64,000 bases of DNA from an uncultured Bacteroidota bacterium (lineage in GTDB: Bacteria; Bacteroidota; Bacteroidia; Flavobacteriales; Flavobacteriaceae), in contig CAIMMM010000154.1 of NCBI GenBank assembly GCA_903842575.1, positions 1-64,000 of the forward strand. Direction: 5' to 3'. Positions 18,658-29,657 of the stretch are shown one piece after another. The notes beneath the pieces were generated by a model. That model was not told where the DNA came from and did no database searches. It saw only the letters and a program-made list of their open reading frames with translations. Every line of letters begins with the position of its first letter. Position 1 is the first letter of the stretch. The translations under genes and the position numbers were made by a program.

Positions 18658-18724
18658 GGTTTTAGATTTAAGGTTGAATATGTTATTTTAAATTGTCTTT
18701 GTGATGTATAGTGATATTGAAAGG

Positions 18725-20497
18725 TTACCCATATATTTTTTGAAACAAATCTTTGTATTTTTCCATGACAATTTTTCGTTTTAGTTTCATAGTAGGTGTA
18801 AGGTGCCCACTTTCTATACACCAAACATCGGGTGTGAGTTCAAAGCGTTTTATTTGTTCCCAACTTCCAAACTTTTTATTGATTTCATTTAGTTCTTCTT
18901 GAATTCGTTCAATGAGTTTTGGATTTGAAACAATTTCTTCATTGGTATTGCCTATATTAATAGCATGTATTTTTGCCCAATCTTTGATGAATTCAAAATT
19001 AGGTTGGATAAAAGCAGCGGGCATTTTTTGTCCATCACCAATGACCATGATTTGTTCAATAAATCGAGATTGTTTCATGGCGTTTTCTATCAATTGTGGT
19101 GAAATGTATTTCCCTCCTGAGGTTTTAAACATTTCTTTTTTACGGTCGGTAATTTTTAGGAAACCTTCACTATCAATTTCGCCTATATCACCAGTATGAA
19201 AATACCCGTCTATGATAACTTCCTTGGTTTGCACTTCATCTTTGTAATAGCCCATCATTATATTGGGTCCTTTGCAAAGAATTTCTCCGTCTTCGGCAAT
19301 TTTTATTTCTACTTTATCAATGACTTTCCCAACAGTTCCTATTTTAAAACCTCTGTTTCGCATATCATTGATAGCCACCAAAGGGGAAGTTTCTGTAAGA
19401 CCGTAACCTTCCATAATAGTAATTTGAGCAGCTGCAAATATTCTAGCCAATCGAGGTTGCAAAGCCGCACTACCACAAGCAATAAGTTCTAAATTACCTC
19501 CCAATGCTTCTTTCCATTTTTTAAAGATAAGTTTTCGGGCAATTTTGAGTTGTAATTCATACCACCAACCGTTGACTCCATAAGGTTCATACTGTGTGCC
19601 GATAGCAACAGCCCAAAAGAAAAGTTTCTTTTTAATTCCTGTTAGCTCTAAACCTTTAGCGTATATTTTGTCATAGACTTTTTCTAAAACACGAGGTACT
19701 CCTGTCATTAAGTTGGGTTTCACTTCTCGGAGATTTTCACCAATTTTGTCAAATGACTCCCCAAAATAGATGGATATACCATAATATTGGCATAGATATA
19801 AATAAAATCTTTCGAGTATATGGCAAACGGGAAGATAACTTAAGGTTCTATTATTTCCAACTTCGTTTGGGATTCTTAACACACCCGCAAAAACATTGGA
19901 AACGATATTTTGGTGGGAAAGCATGACGCCTTTGGGTTGTCCAGTGGTTCCCGATGTGTAAATTATAGTAGCTAATTCTTCTGGTTTTACATTGTTTTTC
20001 CGATTGTCTACCTCTTTTTGATTACTTAGGTCCTCTCCCAAAATTAAAAGCTCCTTCCAATTTTTGCAGCCTTCAATTTCATTAAAGGAATAAACTTCTT
20101 TTAGTGTTGGAATATTTTGTTTTATCAAATTCACTTTTCGCAATACTTCTGCATCAGAAACAAAACAGTAAACGGATTCACTATGATTGAGAATGTATTC
20201 ATAATCAGTTTCAGAAATCGTTGGGTAAATGGGCACATTCTGAGCTCCGGTTTGCAAAATCCCAATATCGATAATATTCCATTCGGTTCTATTGGTTGAG
20301 GTAATAACAGCAATTTTGTCATTCTTTTGAACACCAAGTCGAAGCAAGGCTCTCGAAATTGCATTGGCTTTATCGATGTATTCTTGGGTGGATGTTTTTT
20401 CCCAATTGCCATCATATTTGGTAACCAAACAGTCTGGGATGTTTTTGTTTTCTAATTGATAATATGGAAATTCGAAGAGACGTGTGATGTTCACCAT
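18725..20497 (-). CDS. Long-chain fatty acid--CoA ligase (AMP-dependent synthetase)
   Basis: TIIYTSGTTGQPKGVMLSH; GYGLTETSPLVA; ITDRKKEMFKTSGGKYISP. Confidence 0.9.
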   Translation of the reverse strand: MVNITRLFEFPYYQLENKNIPDCLVTKYDGNWEKTSTQEYIDKANAISRALLRLGVQKNDKIAVITSTNRTEWNIIDIGILQTGAQNVPIYPTISETDYEYILNHSESVYCFVSDAEVLRKVNLIKQNIPTLKEVYSFNEIEGCKNWKELLILGEDLSNQKEVDNRKNNVKPEELATIIYTSGTTGQPKGVMLSHQNIVSNVFAGVLRIPNEVGNNRTLSYLPVCHILERFYLYLCQYYGISIYFGESFDKIGENLREVKPNLMTGVPRVLEKVYDKIYAKGLELTGIKKKLFFWAVAIGTQYEPYGVNGWWYELQLKIARKLIFKKWKEALGGNLELIACGSAALQPRLARIFAAAQITIMEGYGLTETSPLVAINDMRNRGFKIGTVGKVIDKVEIKIAEDGEILCKGPNIMMGYYKDEVQTKEVIIDGYFHTGDIGEIDSEGFLKITDRKKEMFKTSGGKYISPQLIENAMKQSRFIEQIMVIGDGQKMPAAFIQPNFEFIKDWAKIHAINIGNTNEEIVSNPKLIERIQEELNEINKKFGSWEQIKRFELTPDVWCIESGHLTPTMKLKRKIVMEKYKDLFQKIYG

Positions 20498-20614
20498 GTA
20501 ACGTAATTTTGATGCAAATTAATTATTATTAGCTTCATCTACAATAATAAATTAAAATATAAAATTATTTATAGTGAAATATGTAGTTTTGCAAGAATAA
20601 ATAGTTGTTTATCT

Positions 20615-22534
20615 ATGCAAAAAATCCCTAGGTTCAATGAATATAAAGTTTTGGCATACAGAATTTTTTTGGCGTATATCTTTTATTTTCTAGCCCGACT
20701 TTTATTCGTGATTTATAATATTGAATTGATAAAAGTAGATTCAACCGCTGAATTTATTGGTTTATTTTATCACGGTTTGGTATTCGACACGACTTCAATT
20801 TTATATGTCAATGCTTTATTTATACTTTTCTCCATCATCCCGATAGTAGGAAACACTAAGAAAGAGTATAAAAAATTTCTCTTTTACGTTTATTTCATAC
20901 CTAATTTATTTGCGTATGCTACCAATTTCATTGATTTTATTTATTACCGTTTTAATTTTGGTAGAAGTACTAGGGCATCGTTGGATGTTTTGGAACATGA
21001 AAGAAATATTGGGGCTTTATTATTAAATTTCTTAATTAATTATTGGCATGTTTTTTTACTGTTTTTTATCTTCGCATATATTTGGATGCAATTTTATAAA
21101 AGAGTAAAAATTCATCATGAAAAACCCATTGTAAATTTTAAGTATTTTGCTTACTCAACGGTGAGTTTTTTACTTATTGCTACATTATGTATAGGAGGAA
21201 TTCGCGGTGATTTTAAAAAGAGTACTCGACCTATAAATCTTTTAGATGCAAGTCGTTACGTAAAAAATGCTTCTCAAGCCGATGTCGTTTTAAACACTCC
21301 TTTTGCCATCATCAGAACTTGGAGTACAAACAGTTTTAAGAAAGAAAATTTTGTAACGCAAGCTCAAATAGATACCTTGTTGGTACCAATAAAACAATAC
21401 AAAAACAACATATCTACAAAACCAAATATTGTAATTTTCTTAATTGAAAGTTTTGCTAGAGAATACAATGGAAGTTGTAATAAAAACACTAAAATACCCA
21501 ACTATATCAGTTATACACCTTTTGTAGACTCGTTGGCACAACACAGTTTATTTTTTTCTAATGCTTATGCCAATGGTTGGAAATCCATTCATGGTGTTTC
21601 TTCTGTTATTGCAGGGATTCCTTCTTTTAAAGATGCTTTCACATCGTCTCCCTACCCGAAACAAAAAATAGAATCCTTGGTTTCTACTCTTAAAAGCGAA
21701 GGGTATGATACTTCTTTCTTTCACGGAGCACCCAATGGTTCAATGGGATTTTTAGGGTTTGGAAACATCTTGGGTTACAACCATTATTACGGTAAAACAG
21801 AATACAACAACGATGCTGATTTTGATGGTGTTTGGGGAATTTGGGACGAACCTTTTTTTCAGTATTTCAGCAAAACCTTGACTCAAAAGAAACAACCTTT
21901 TATGGCAACTTTATTTACCGTGTCTTCTCACGAACCTTATAAAGTTCCCGAAAAATATCAAGGAAAATTTCCAAAAGGCACTATTAATATTCACGAATGT
22001 ATTGGTTATACTGATTATGCTTTGAGACAATTTTTCAAAGAAGCAAAGAAGCAACCTTGGTATAAAAACACCATTTTTGTTATGGTTGCCGACCATGGGA
22101 ATACCATAAAATATGATGAATACAGAAAAGAGTTCAACAGAAATACGGTTCCGATTTTATTCTTTTCTCCCAATGAAAAATATGTTGGTGAGAATAAGGA
22201 TTTTGCACAGCAAATAGATATTTATCCAACCTTATTGGACATGATTGGCTATCAAAAACCATTTAGAAGTTGGGGGAGAAGTTTAATAAATGATAAGCAA
22301 GTAGCGCCTTTCGTAATTAAGTACAGTGCAAATGTATATCAGTTTATGAGTGGGAATTACATTTGTACTTTTGACGGGAAAAAAGCTGTAGGCTTTTATG
22401 ATAAAAACGATAAAGCGATGGATAAAAATCTAATCAAGAATCGAACTGCTGAAATGGATTTACTGGAGTTGCGTTGTGAAGCCTTTATTCAAGATTATAT
22501 GGAGCGCGTTATTGATAAACGATTGGATAAATAA
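20615..22534 (+). CDS. LTA synthase family sulfatase-type membrane protein
   Basis: N-terminal TMs, then PNIVIFLIESFAREY...NGWKSIHGVSSVIAGIPS...VMVADHGN. Confidence 0.88.
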   Translation: MQKIPRFNEYKVLAYRIFLAYIFYFLARLLFVIYNIELIKVDSTAEFIGLFYHGLVFDTTSILYVNALFILFSIIPIVGNTKKEYKKFLFYVYFIPNLFAYATNFIDFIYYRFNFGRSTRASLDVLEHERNIGALLLNFLINYWHVFLLFFIFAYIWMQFYKRVKIHHEKPIVNFKYFAYSTVSFLLIATLCIGGIRGDFKKSTRPINLLDASRYVKNASQADVVLNTPFAIIRTWSTNSFKKENFVTQAQIDTLLVPIKQYKNNISTKPNIVIFLIESFAREYNGSCNKNTKIPNYISYTPFVDSLAQHSLFFSNAYANGWKSIHGVSSVIAGIPSFKDAFTSSPYPKQKIESLVSTLKSEGYDTSFFHGAPNGSMGFLGFGNILGYNHYYGKTEYNNDADFDGVWGIWDEPFFQYFSKTLTQKKQPFMATLFTVSSHEPYKVPEKYQGKFPKGTINIHECIGYTDYALRQFFKEAKKQPWYKNTIFVMVADHGNTIKYDEYRKEFNRNTVPILFFSPNEKYVGENKDFAQQIDIYPTLLDMIGYQKPFRSWGRSLINDKQVAPFVIKYSANVYQFMSGNYICTFDGKKAVGFYDKNDKAMDKNLIKNRTAEMDLLELRCEAFIQDYMERVIDKRLDK

Positions 22535-22563
22535 CGCATGAAAAATTATGAGTTATTGCATTT

Positions 22564-23010
22564 CTATTTTCCTATGGGTTCGGTGTAATCTTTAACACGT
22601 TCTCCTTGTATATACATTTTCAAGGTATTAAAATGAATGGAAAATTCCGCAACATTCCAATCCTCATTAGTGTCAGATTCTGAGCCTACTGTATATCGAT
22701 ACCACAAAGTATAGGCAGCACTATCAAAACCTTTTTTAAATTTTGGACTTCCTGTTTCATTACATTCTATTCCCCAAATTATGGTTCTTTTCGGAAGCTC
22801 ATGTAATTGGTAAATTCCTGTCCCATTAGCATTTAATTCAACAATGGGTTCAACACCTTGAAATAGGTAGGTTCCTGTTATGGGAAAATCTGTAGTGGTT
22901 GTGATATAATGGACGCTACTTTTTGTCGTGATTTCAGTAACGGAATTTTGGGCTAAACTGTTCATTACAAACAGAAAAAATGCAATTGGGAGTAAATTTT
23001 TTACTTTCAT
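22564..23010 (-). CDS. Exported hypothetical protein
   Basis: 148-aa ORF with signal peptide. Confidence 0.6.
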   Translation of the reverse strand: MKVKNLLPIAFFLFVMNSLAQNSVTEITTKSSVHYITTTTDFPITGTYLFQGVEPIVELNANGTGIYQLHELPKRTIIWGIECNETGSPKFKKGFDSAAYTLWYRYTVGSESDTNEDWNVAEFSIHFNTLKMYIQGERVKDYTEPIGK

Positions 23011-23031
23011 TATTTTAAAATTTAAATATTT

Positions 23032-26000
23032 TTATACTTTTTCAATCCACAATCTTGCATTAATAAAGGCTTCAAGCCATGGGGAAACTTCGTCTTTTTT
23101 ATCTGTTGGATAATACGCCCAATTCCATGGAAAAGTAGAACGCTCAATATGTGGCATCATTACCAAATGCCTTCCTGTTTTGTCACACATCATTGCTGTG
23201 TTATAATCAGATCCATTTGGATTGGAAGGATAACTGTCATAACCATATTTGGCTACAATGTTGTACTGATTTTCCTCGTAGGGTAAATGAAACTTCCCTT
23301 CACCATGCGAAACCCAAACGCCAAGGGTTGTTCCTGCTAAGGTTTTAAGCATCACCGAATTATTCTCTTGTACTTTAACCGAAGTAAAAATACTTTCGTG
23401 TTTATGGGAATCGTTAAAATGCATTTTTCCATGAACCTCATGTTCCGGATTGACCAATTCTAACTCCATAAATAACTGGCAGCCATTACATATTCCAACC
23501 GACAAAGTATCTTCTCTTTTAAAGAAATTCTGCAAAGCGGTTTTGGCTTTTTCATTATATAAAAAAGCTCCTGCCCAACCTTTGGCACTTCCCAATACAT
23601 CCGAATTGGAGAACCCTCCAACTGCTCCAATAAACTGAATATCTTCAAGTTTTTCTCTTCCCGAAATCAAATCGGTCATATGAACATCTTTTACATCAAA
23701 ACCAGCTAAATACATGGCGTTTGCCATTTCGCGTTCGGAATTGCTTCCTTTTTCACGGATGATGGCAGCTTTTGGTCTGTTGGTGTTAGGAATCGAAGCA
23801 AGTTTTCCAGTAAAATGACTTGGGAATTGGTATGTTAACGCTTGATGTTTGTAATTGTCAAAACGTTCTTTCGCTTTGTTATTTTTGGATTGTTTTTGAT
23901 CGAGTAGGAAAGAGGTTTCGAACCAAACGTCTCTATAATGTTGAATGTTGAATTTTAAATTAGCTTCGCTCAGTTCGCCTTTGGCTCGGGTTTGAATGAT
24001 AAGATTTTCAGAACTTTCAACGTTTCCTATTTTGAAGTATTCAATTCCGTTCATTTCACTTTCAAAAGCCGCATCGTCTTTGGCCTGAAGCACTAAACCA
24101 ATATTTTCTGAGAATAGAATCTTTACCAAATCTTTTTCTTCAAATGAAGATAAATCAATTGTGGCACCCAAATTCACATCGGCGAAACACATTTCTAACA
24201 ATGTGGTAATCAAACCACCGCTTCCAATATCATGACCTGCAATAATTTGACGGTCTTTAATTAAATCTTGAATGGCATTAAAAGCACGTTTGAAGAAAGC
24301 TGCATCTTTAATTGTTGGTGCTTCAGAACCAATCTTGTTTTGTGTCTGAGCAAAGGAACTACCACCCAGTTTGAATTCATCTTGCGATAAATTAATATAA
24401 TAAATGGAACTACCTTTTTTCTGCAAAACAGGTTCTACAACCTTCGTAATATTGGAGCAATTTCCAGCTGCTGAAATAATAACTGTTCCTGGTGAAATCA
24501 CTTCATCGTTTGGATATTTTTGTTTCATTGACAGCGAATCTTTTCCTGTTGGAATATTGATTCCTAACTCGATAGCAAAATCGGAACAGGCTTGAACGGC
24601 TTCGTATAAACGAGCATCTTCACCTTCGTTTTTGCAAGGCCACATCCAGTTAGCAGAAAGGGAAACGCTTTTTAAATTTTCTTTTAAAGGTGCAAAAACC
24701 AAATTAGATAAGGCTTCCCCAATGGCATTACGGCTTCCGGAAGTTGGATCAATCAAAGCGGTTATGGAAGAATGACCAATGGAAGTGGCAACACCTTCTT
24801 TACCTAAATAATCCAAAGCCATTACCCCGCAATTATTCAAAGGCAATTGCAAAGGCCCAACGCATTGTTGCTTTGCTACTTTACCACCTACACAGCGGTC
24901 GACTTTATTGGTTAGCCAATCTTTACAAGCAACTGCTTCCAATTGTAAAACTTGATTTAAGTAAGTTTTTATATTTTCTTGACTATAAGTAAGTTCTGTA
25001 TAATTTATGATGATCGTTTTATCGTTCATTATCACTTTTGGAGAACTCCCAAACATGTCTTCCAAAGCAAAATCCATTGGTTTGGTACCAGTCGATTTAC
25101 TTTGAAAAGTAAACCTGTGATTGTTGGTCACATCTCCAACTTGATACATGGGTGAACGTTCTCTATCGGCAATTCGTTGCAAGTAATCAATGTTTTCTTG
25201 ACCAATAACTAATCCCATTCGTTCTTGGCTTTCATTTCCAATAATCTCTTTGGCAGAAAGTGTTGGGTCACCAATGGGTAATTTGTCTAAATCTATCAAA
25301 CCACCAGTTTCTTCTACCAATTCGGAAAGGCAATTTAGATGTCCACCAGCTCCATGATCGTGAATGGAAACGATTGGATTTTGATTACTTTCCACCAAAC
25401 CACGTATGGCATTGGCAGCTCGTTTTTGCATCTCAGGATTGGAACGTTGGATAGCATTTAATTCAATTCCGGAACCAAAAGCACCAGTATCTGCAGAGGA
25501 AACGGCAGCACCACCCATTCCAATTCGATAATTTTCACCACCAAGAATTACAATTTTATCTCCAGTAGTTGGTTTCTTTTTAATCGCTTGGTCTAATTTT
25601 CCATAGCCAATGCCACCTGCTTGCATAATGACTTTATCGTAACCAAGCTTTCTACTTGTCCCACTGAGCTTGTCGAAGTGCTCGTGTTCGAAGGTTAAAA
25701 CAGATCCTGTAATTAACGGCTGCCCAAATTTATTTCCGAAATCGGAAGCGCCATTGGATGCTTTAATTAAAATATCCATTGGCGTTTGATACAACCAAGG
25801 TCTTTCTTTCATTCCTTTTTCCCAATCTCTATTTTCGGTTAAACGAGAATAGGAAGTCATATAAACGGCAGTTCCTGCCAAAGGCAACGAACCTTGGCCT
25901 CCAGCCAAACGATCTCTAATTTCCCCTCCAGAACCTGTAGCAGCGCCATTGAAGGGCTCTACGGTTGTTGGGAAATTATGGGTTTCGGCTTTTAGGGAGA

Positions 26001-26739
26001 TTACCGATTCAAAATCGGAGACTTCGTAAAAGTCAGGTTTGTCAGGAGTTTTGGGTGCAAATTGCTGCACTTTTGGACCTTTCACAAATGCTACATTGTC
26101 TTTATAAGCAGAAACAATATCGTTGGGATTTTCTGCCGATGTTTTTTTAATCAACTTGAAAAGGGAAGAAGGTTGCTCCACACCATCAATAACAAAAGTG
26201 CCATTGAAAATCTTGTGGCGACAATGTTCCGAATTTACTTGTGAGAAACCAAACACTTCGGAATCGGTAAGTTTTCTGTTTAATTTTTGGGATAGACTAT
26301 TCAGGTAATCCACTTCTTCCTGGCTCAAAGCCAAACCTTCCTGTTTATTGTAAGCAGCAATATCTTCAATCTCCAAAATCGGTTCAGGTTGGCTATTTAC
26401 GGTGAAAACATATTGATTGAGTTCGCTGTATTTTTGCGAAAGCATTGGGTCAAAATCTGTGAAGGTTGAAGAAACTTTTTCAAATTCTTCAATTCGAATG
26501 ATGCCTTCAATGCCCATGTTTTGAGTAATCTCTACAGCATTGGTACTCCAAGGCGTAACCATTGCGGCACGTGGGCCAATAAAAAAATCCGTCAGGACGG
26601 ATTTTTCTAGTTTATGAGCGTCGGCAAAAAGCCAGTTAAGTTTAGAGATTGTTTCTGCCGACATCTCGTCTGCGCTAGATGTTTTTTGCGTGTGTACGGC
26701 AAAAACAGTGGTACTTTCGTTTCCGAAGAAATGAATCAT
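23032..26739 (-). CDS. purL: Phosphoribosylformylglycinamidine synthase
   Basis: 1235-aa ORF with PurL synthetase domain (ETHNFPTTVEPFNGAATGSGGEIRD) and C-terminal glutaminase (SVGICNGCQLF). Confidence 0.95.
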   Translation of the reverse strand: MIHFFGNESTTVFAVHTQKTSSADEMSAETISKLNWLFADAHKLEKSVLTDFFIGPRAAMVTPWSTNAVEITQNMGIEGIIRIEEFEKVSSTFTDFDPMLSQKYSELNQYVFTVNSQPEPILEIEDIAAYNKQEGLALSQEEVDYLNSLSQKLNRKLTDSEVFGFSQVNSEHCRHKIFNGTFVIDGVEQPSSLFKLIKKTSAENPNDIVSAYKDNVAFVKGPKVQQFAPKTPDKPDFYEVSDFESVISLKAETHNFPTTVEPFNGAATGSGGEIRDRLAGGQGSLPLAGTAVYMTSYSRLTENRDWEKGMKERPWLYQTPMDILIKASNGASDFGNKFGQPLITGSVLTFEHEHFDKLSGTSRKLGYDKVIMQAGGIGYGKLDQAIKKKPTTGDKIVILGGENYRIGMGGAAVSSADTGAFGSGIELNAIQRSNPEMQKRAANAIRGLVESNQNPIVSIHDHGAGGHLNCLSELVEETGGLIDLDKLPIGDPTLSAKEIIGNESQERMGLVIGQENIDYLQRIADRERSPMYQVGDVTNNHRFTFQSKSTGTKPMDFALEDMFGSSPKVIMNDKTIIINYTELTYSQENIKTYLNQVLQLEAVACKDWLTNKVDRCVGGKVAKQQCVGPLQLPLNNCGVMALDYLGKEGVATSIGHSSITALIDPTSGSRNAIGEALSNLVFAPLKENLKSVSLSANWMWPCKNEGEDARLYEAVQACSDFAIELGINIPTGKDSLSMKQKYPNDEVISPGTVIISAAGNCSNITKVVEPVLQKKGSSIYYINLSQDEFKLGGSSFAQTQNKIGSEAPTIKDAAFFKRAFNAIQDLIKDRQIIAGHDIGSGGLITTLLEMCFADVNLGATIDLSSFEEKDLVKILFSENIGLVLQAKDDAAFESEMNGIEYFKIGNVESSENLIIQTRAKGELSEANLKFNIQHYRDVWFETSFLLDQKQSKNNKAKERFDNYKHQALTYQFPSHFTGKLASIPNTNRPKAAIIREKGSNSEREMANAMYLAGFDVKDVHMTDLISGREKLEDIQFIGAVGGFSNSDVLGSAKGWAGAFLYNEKAKTALQNFFKREDTLSVGICNGCQLFMELELVNPEHEVHGKMHFNDSHKHESIFTSVKVQENNSVMLKTLAGTTLGVWVSHGEGKFHLPYEENQYNIVAKYGYDSYPSNPNGSDYNTAMMCDKTGRHLVMMPHIERSTFPWNWAYYPTDKKDEVSPWLEAFINARLWIEKV
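25662..25680 (-). repeat. CACTTCGACAAGCTCAGTG dispersed-repeat core inside purL
   Basis: Minus strand reads CACTTCGACAAGCTCAGTG, encoding HFDKLSG in-frame. Confidence 0.7.
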
Positions 26740-26826
26740 TTTTTTTTGTAGTTAGTTGTTGTTGTAGTTGCAAATCTAGGTTAAAAAAATTGAAACCTAA
26801 AATTGCAAATTATATAATTTAAAAAA

Positions 26827-28386
26827 TTAATTAGGAAAAACGATATGCTGATAAGCACCAATATCTACTTTACCACTTGTCACTATTCGAGTTGCACCAG
26901 TTACATCCAAATTGATACCCAAATCATCACCAAAATCTTTAACATCAGAATGATCACCAATCATTAACTTATTGGTATAGACATCAAGGAAATCCGGGTT
27001 TTGATTTTTGATGATTTCAGCAGTGTTGATAAACGCATAAAGAGGATCATTGGTAAACTGATTGTTGGAGTTATTGAATCGGATTTGGCATTTATTGAAA
27101 CTATAATTGAATTGTTTAGAGGTGTCCGTGCCTTTGTCCAATATTAATTCCACTTGGTTGGACCCAAAAATGATACAATTCTTAAAATCGGCCTGTTCTA
27201 AATCGAAGGTTACTTGTTGATTACTATTATCTTTATAATAATTATCAACTAAAACTGCTAATTGTTTAGAACTTGACCAATTATTGTTGAAAGTACATTG
27301 TTTAAACTCATAGGACCCACCAAGCGTACAAGCTAAAGCATATTGCCCCGCGTAATTGATTACTATATTTTCGCCTCTAATTTTCGCGGTCTTGGCATAA
27401 ATACCCATATTAGTAGCATTATATATTTGGGTGTTTTTTATCGTCATATAATTGCCGTCATTGTGGTCAATCAGCAAACCGATAATAGCATTTTTAATAG
27501 TTAGATGGTCAATTTCATTGTCCGTACTTCCGTCGGTTAACCAAATGGTACCCCATTGTCCGGGGATATCTGAAAAATCGGGCTCCAACCGGTCGCCTTC
27601 AAAAATCACTTCATTTTCTAAGGCTTCGGTTGAAGAAATGCCACCTAGAACTTTGAGCGAACCCCCACTGCCAATAATTAAACCCGAATCGGCATGAAAA
27701 TGGACTCGTGCTCCGGCTTGGACTGTTAATGTTTTTCCCGAGGGTACAGCACCATATCCATAGATAACATAAGGTTTATCATTCCCCCAGACATATTCAT
27801 TTCCGTTAACTGGGTCGTTATCATCGAGGTAAAAGCCATAAGCATTTTCATCACCAATTGGTATAGTTTCCGTAGTGCCATCACTAAAACGTTTTGGATA
27901 TAAAAAATAGGCATCCTGAATTAAAGTAACCAATTCTACTTTTTGTTGATTAGCACCAATATCAAATAAAATTTGGTCAGTATAAAGGAAATCAGTTGGA
28001 TTGGCAGTAGCTACATCTGCGGTTACTTCAATAAAAACATACATACTGTCTTTAGCTAAAAGCTCTACATCATTAAATATCTGACCATCTCCAACGCCAC
28101 TATTGTCATTGTCTTCACCGGTCATTCCATCAACAGTCATTCTGTATTTAGACTGCAGTCCTTTTTCCAATTGAATTTTTGGAATTTTAATGTCTGTATT
28201 ACTTTTATTATATACTTTCAATGTATAGGTACTTGATCCGATATTGGTAAAAACGGTATCTAAATAAACGGTGTCTCTAGAAAAGGTTAAATCTCCTGTG
28301 CTTGCTTCAAACACAAAGTCTTCACGGCATGAAGTTAAAGAAATGGAGATTCCAATAAAGAATAAAATATAAAAAATAGTACGCAT
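26827..28386 (-). CDS. Right-handed beta-helix repeat lipoprotein
   Basis: Lipobox LTSC; IIGSGGSLKVLGG and repeated parallel-beta-helix-like strands. Confidence 0.7.
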   Translation of the reverse strand: MRTIFYILFFIGISISLTSCREDFVFEASTGDLTFSRDTVYLDTVFTNIGSSTYTLKVYNKSNTDIKIPKIQLEKGLQSKYRMTVDGMTGEDNDNSGVGDGQIFNDVELLAKDSMYVFIEVTADVATANPTDFLYTDQILFDIGANQQKVELVTLIQDAYFLYPKRFSDGTTETIPIGDENAYGFYLDDNDPVNGNEYVWGNDKPYVIYGYGAVPSGKTLTVQAGARVHFHADSGLIIGSGGSLKVLGGISSTEALENEVIFEGDRLEPDFSDIPGQWGTIWLTDGSTDNEIDHLTIKNAIIGLLIDHNDGNYMTIKNTQIYNATNMGIYAKTAKIRGENIVINYAGQYALACTLGGSYEFKQCTFNNNWSSSKQLAVLVDNYYKDNSNQQVTFDLEQADFKNCIIFGSNQVELILDKGTDTSKQFNYSFNKCQIRFNNSNNQFTNDPLYAFINTAEIIKNQNPDFLDVYTNKLMIGDHSDVKDFGDDLGINLDVTGATRIVTSGKVDIGAYQHIVFPN

Positions 28387-28563
28387 CTGTTTTCTGAATT
28401 TTGGTAAATATATGTATTAATTTGAAAATTTGAAAATGTGTTTTTTAAAGAATTATAATGATTAAACGAAGAAAATGATTTTTTATTCTGTAAAAGTAAC
28501 AATCCAAACTGAATTTACTTTTTTCAAATCCTAAATAATTTGGTATTTTTACAAAAAATAATA

Positions 28564-29625
28564 ATGAGTAATTTATTCCAAAAAGTACAATCCCATCAAA
28601 AGCTACAATTGCCTTTTGTGTTGTTTTGTAAACCCAATTCGGATAAAATTATTGGCTTATTTCAAAACGATAACAGCAACTATTTTATAGAAAATTTTAA
28701 AGAAAAAGGCTTTATTTTTGCACCTTTCTCGGGTCCAAAAATTCCTTATATCCCTGTAGATGCGTCTCATGTTTATGTTGAAAAAGTTTCGGTTTCTGAT
28801 TTTTATGTTGCAAGTAATACAAAGTTTTTTACAAATGATAAAGACCAATCTGATTTTGAAAAATTAGTTCAAAAAGGAATTGACGCAATACAATTGGGCG
28901 CAATTCAAAAAGTAGTTTTATCTAGAAAAGAAACGGCAGAAATCCCTCATTTTGATTTAGAATCTACTTTCAAAAAACTTCTCGCCAATTATCCAGCAGC
29001 GTTTAAGTATTGCTTTTTTCATCCAAAAACAGGTTTATGGCTTGGTGCCACACCAGAGCAGTTTTTGAAAATAGACAATCAAGAAATTCAAACGGTAGCT
29101 CTAGCGGGAACACAGGTTTTTGAAGATAAAGAGGAGGTGATTTGGGAAGTAAAAGAAAAAAAGGAACAGGAATTTGTCACTGATTTCATTGTAGACAGTT
29201 TACAAGATTATGTTTCCGAAGTGACTGTTTCTAATCCATATACAGTAAGAGCAGGCAACATAATGCACATTAAAACCAATATTTCCGGAAAATTAAATAG
29301 AGAGCAAGGTCTGAAACAAGTTATTGAAGTATTGCATCCAACTCCAGCTGTTTGTGGTTTGTCAAAAGTAAAAGCTAAAGATTTTATACTTCAAAATGAA
29401 GGGTATAATCGGGAATATTATTCTGGGTTTTTGGGAGAACTAAATATTAATTTGGCAACATTTAAAACGGAACAGTCCGATTTATTTGTTAATTTGCGAT
29501 GCATGAAAATAGTTGACAATGTTGCGGAATTATTCATAGGTTGTGGTATCACAAAGGATAGTGAACCAAACAAGGAATATGTTGAAACGGTAAATAAGGC
29601 CATGACGATGAAACGGGTATTTTAA
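28564..29625 (+). CDS. menF: Isochorismate synthase
   Basis: Chorismate-binding family motifs (IQKVVLSRKE; GATPEQFLKI; VALAGTQ; HPTPAVCGLSK; NREYYSGFLGE); internal Met preferred. Confidence 0.88.
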   Translation: MSNLFQKVQSHQKLQLPFVLFCKPNSDKIIGLFQNDNSNYFIENFKEKGFIFAPFSGPKIPYIPVDASHVYVEKVSVSDFYVASNTKFFTNDKDQSDFEKLVQKGIDAIQLGAIQKVVLSRKETAEIPHFDLESTFKKLLANYPAAFKYCFFHPKTGLWLGATPEQFLKIDNQEIQTVALAGTQVFEDKEEVIWEVKEKKEQEFVTDFIVDSLQDYVSEVTVSNPYTVRAGNIMHIKTNISGKLNREQGLKQVIEVLHPTPAVCGLSKVKAKDFILQNEGYNREYYSGFLGELNINLATFKTEQSDLFVNLRCMKIVDNVAELFIGCGITKDSEPNKEYVETVNKAMTMKRVF

Positions 29626-29657
29626 AAAAATCAATTTGAATTAAATATATCAATTAA

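Noticed and set aside
23151-26308. Numerous ORFs of 60-82 aa antisense to purL
   Set aside because: purL is unambiguous on the minus strand; these are frame shadows.
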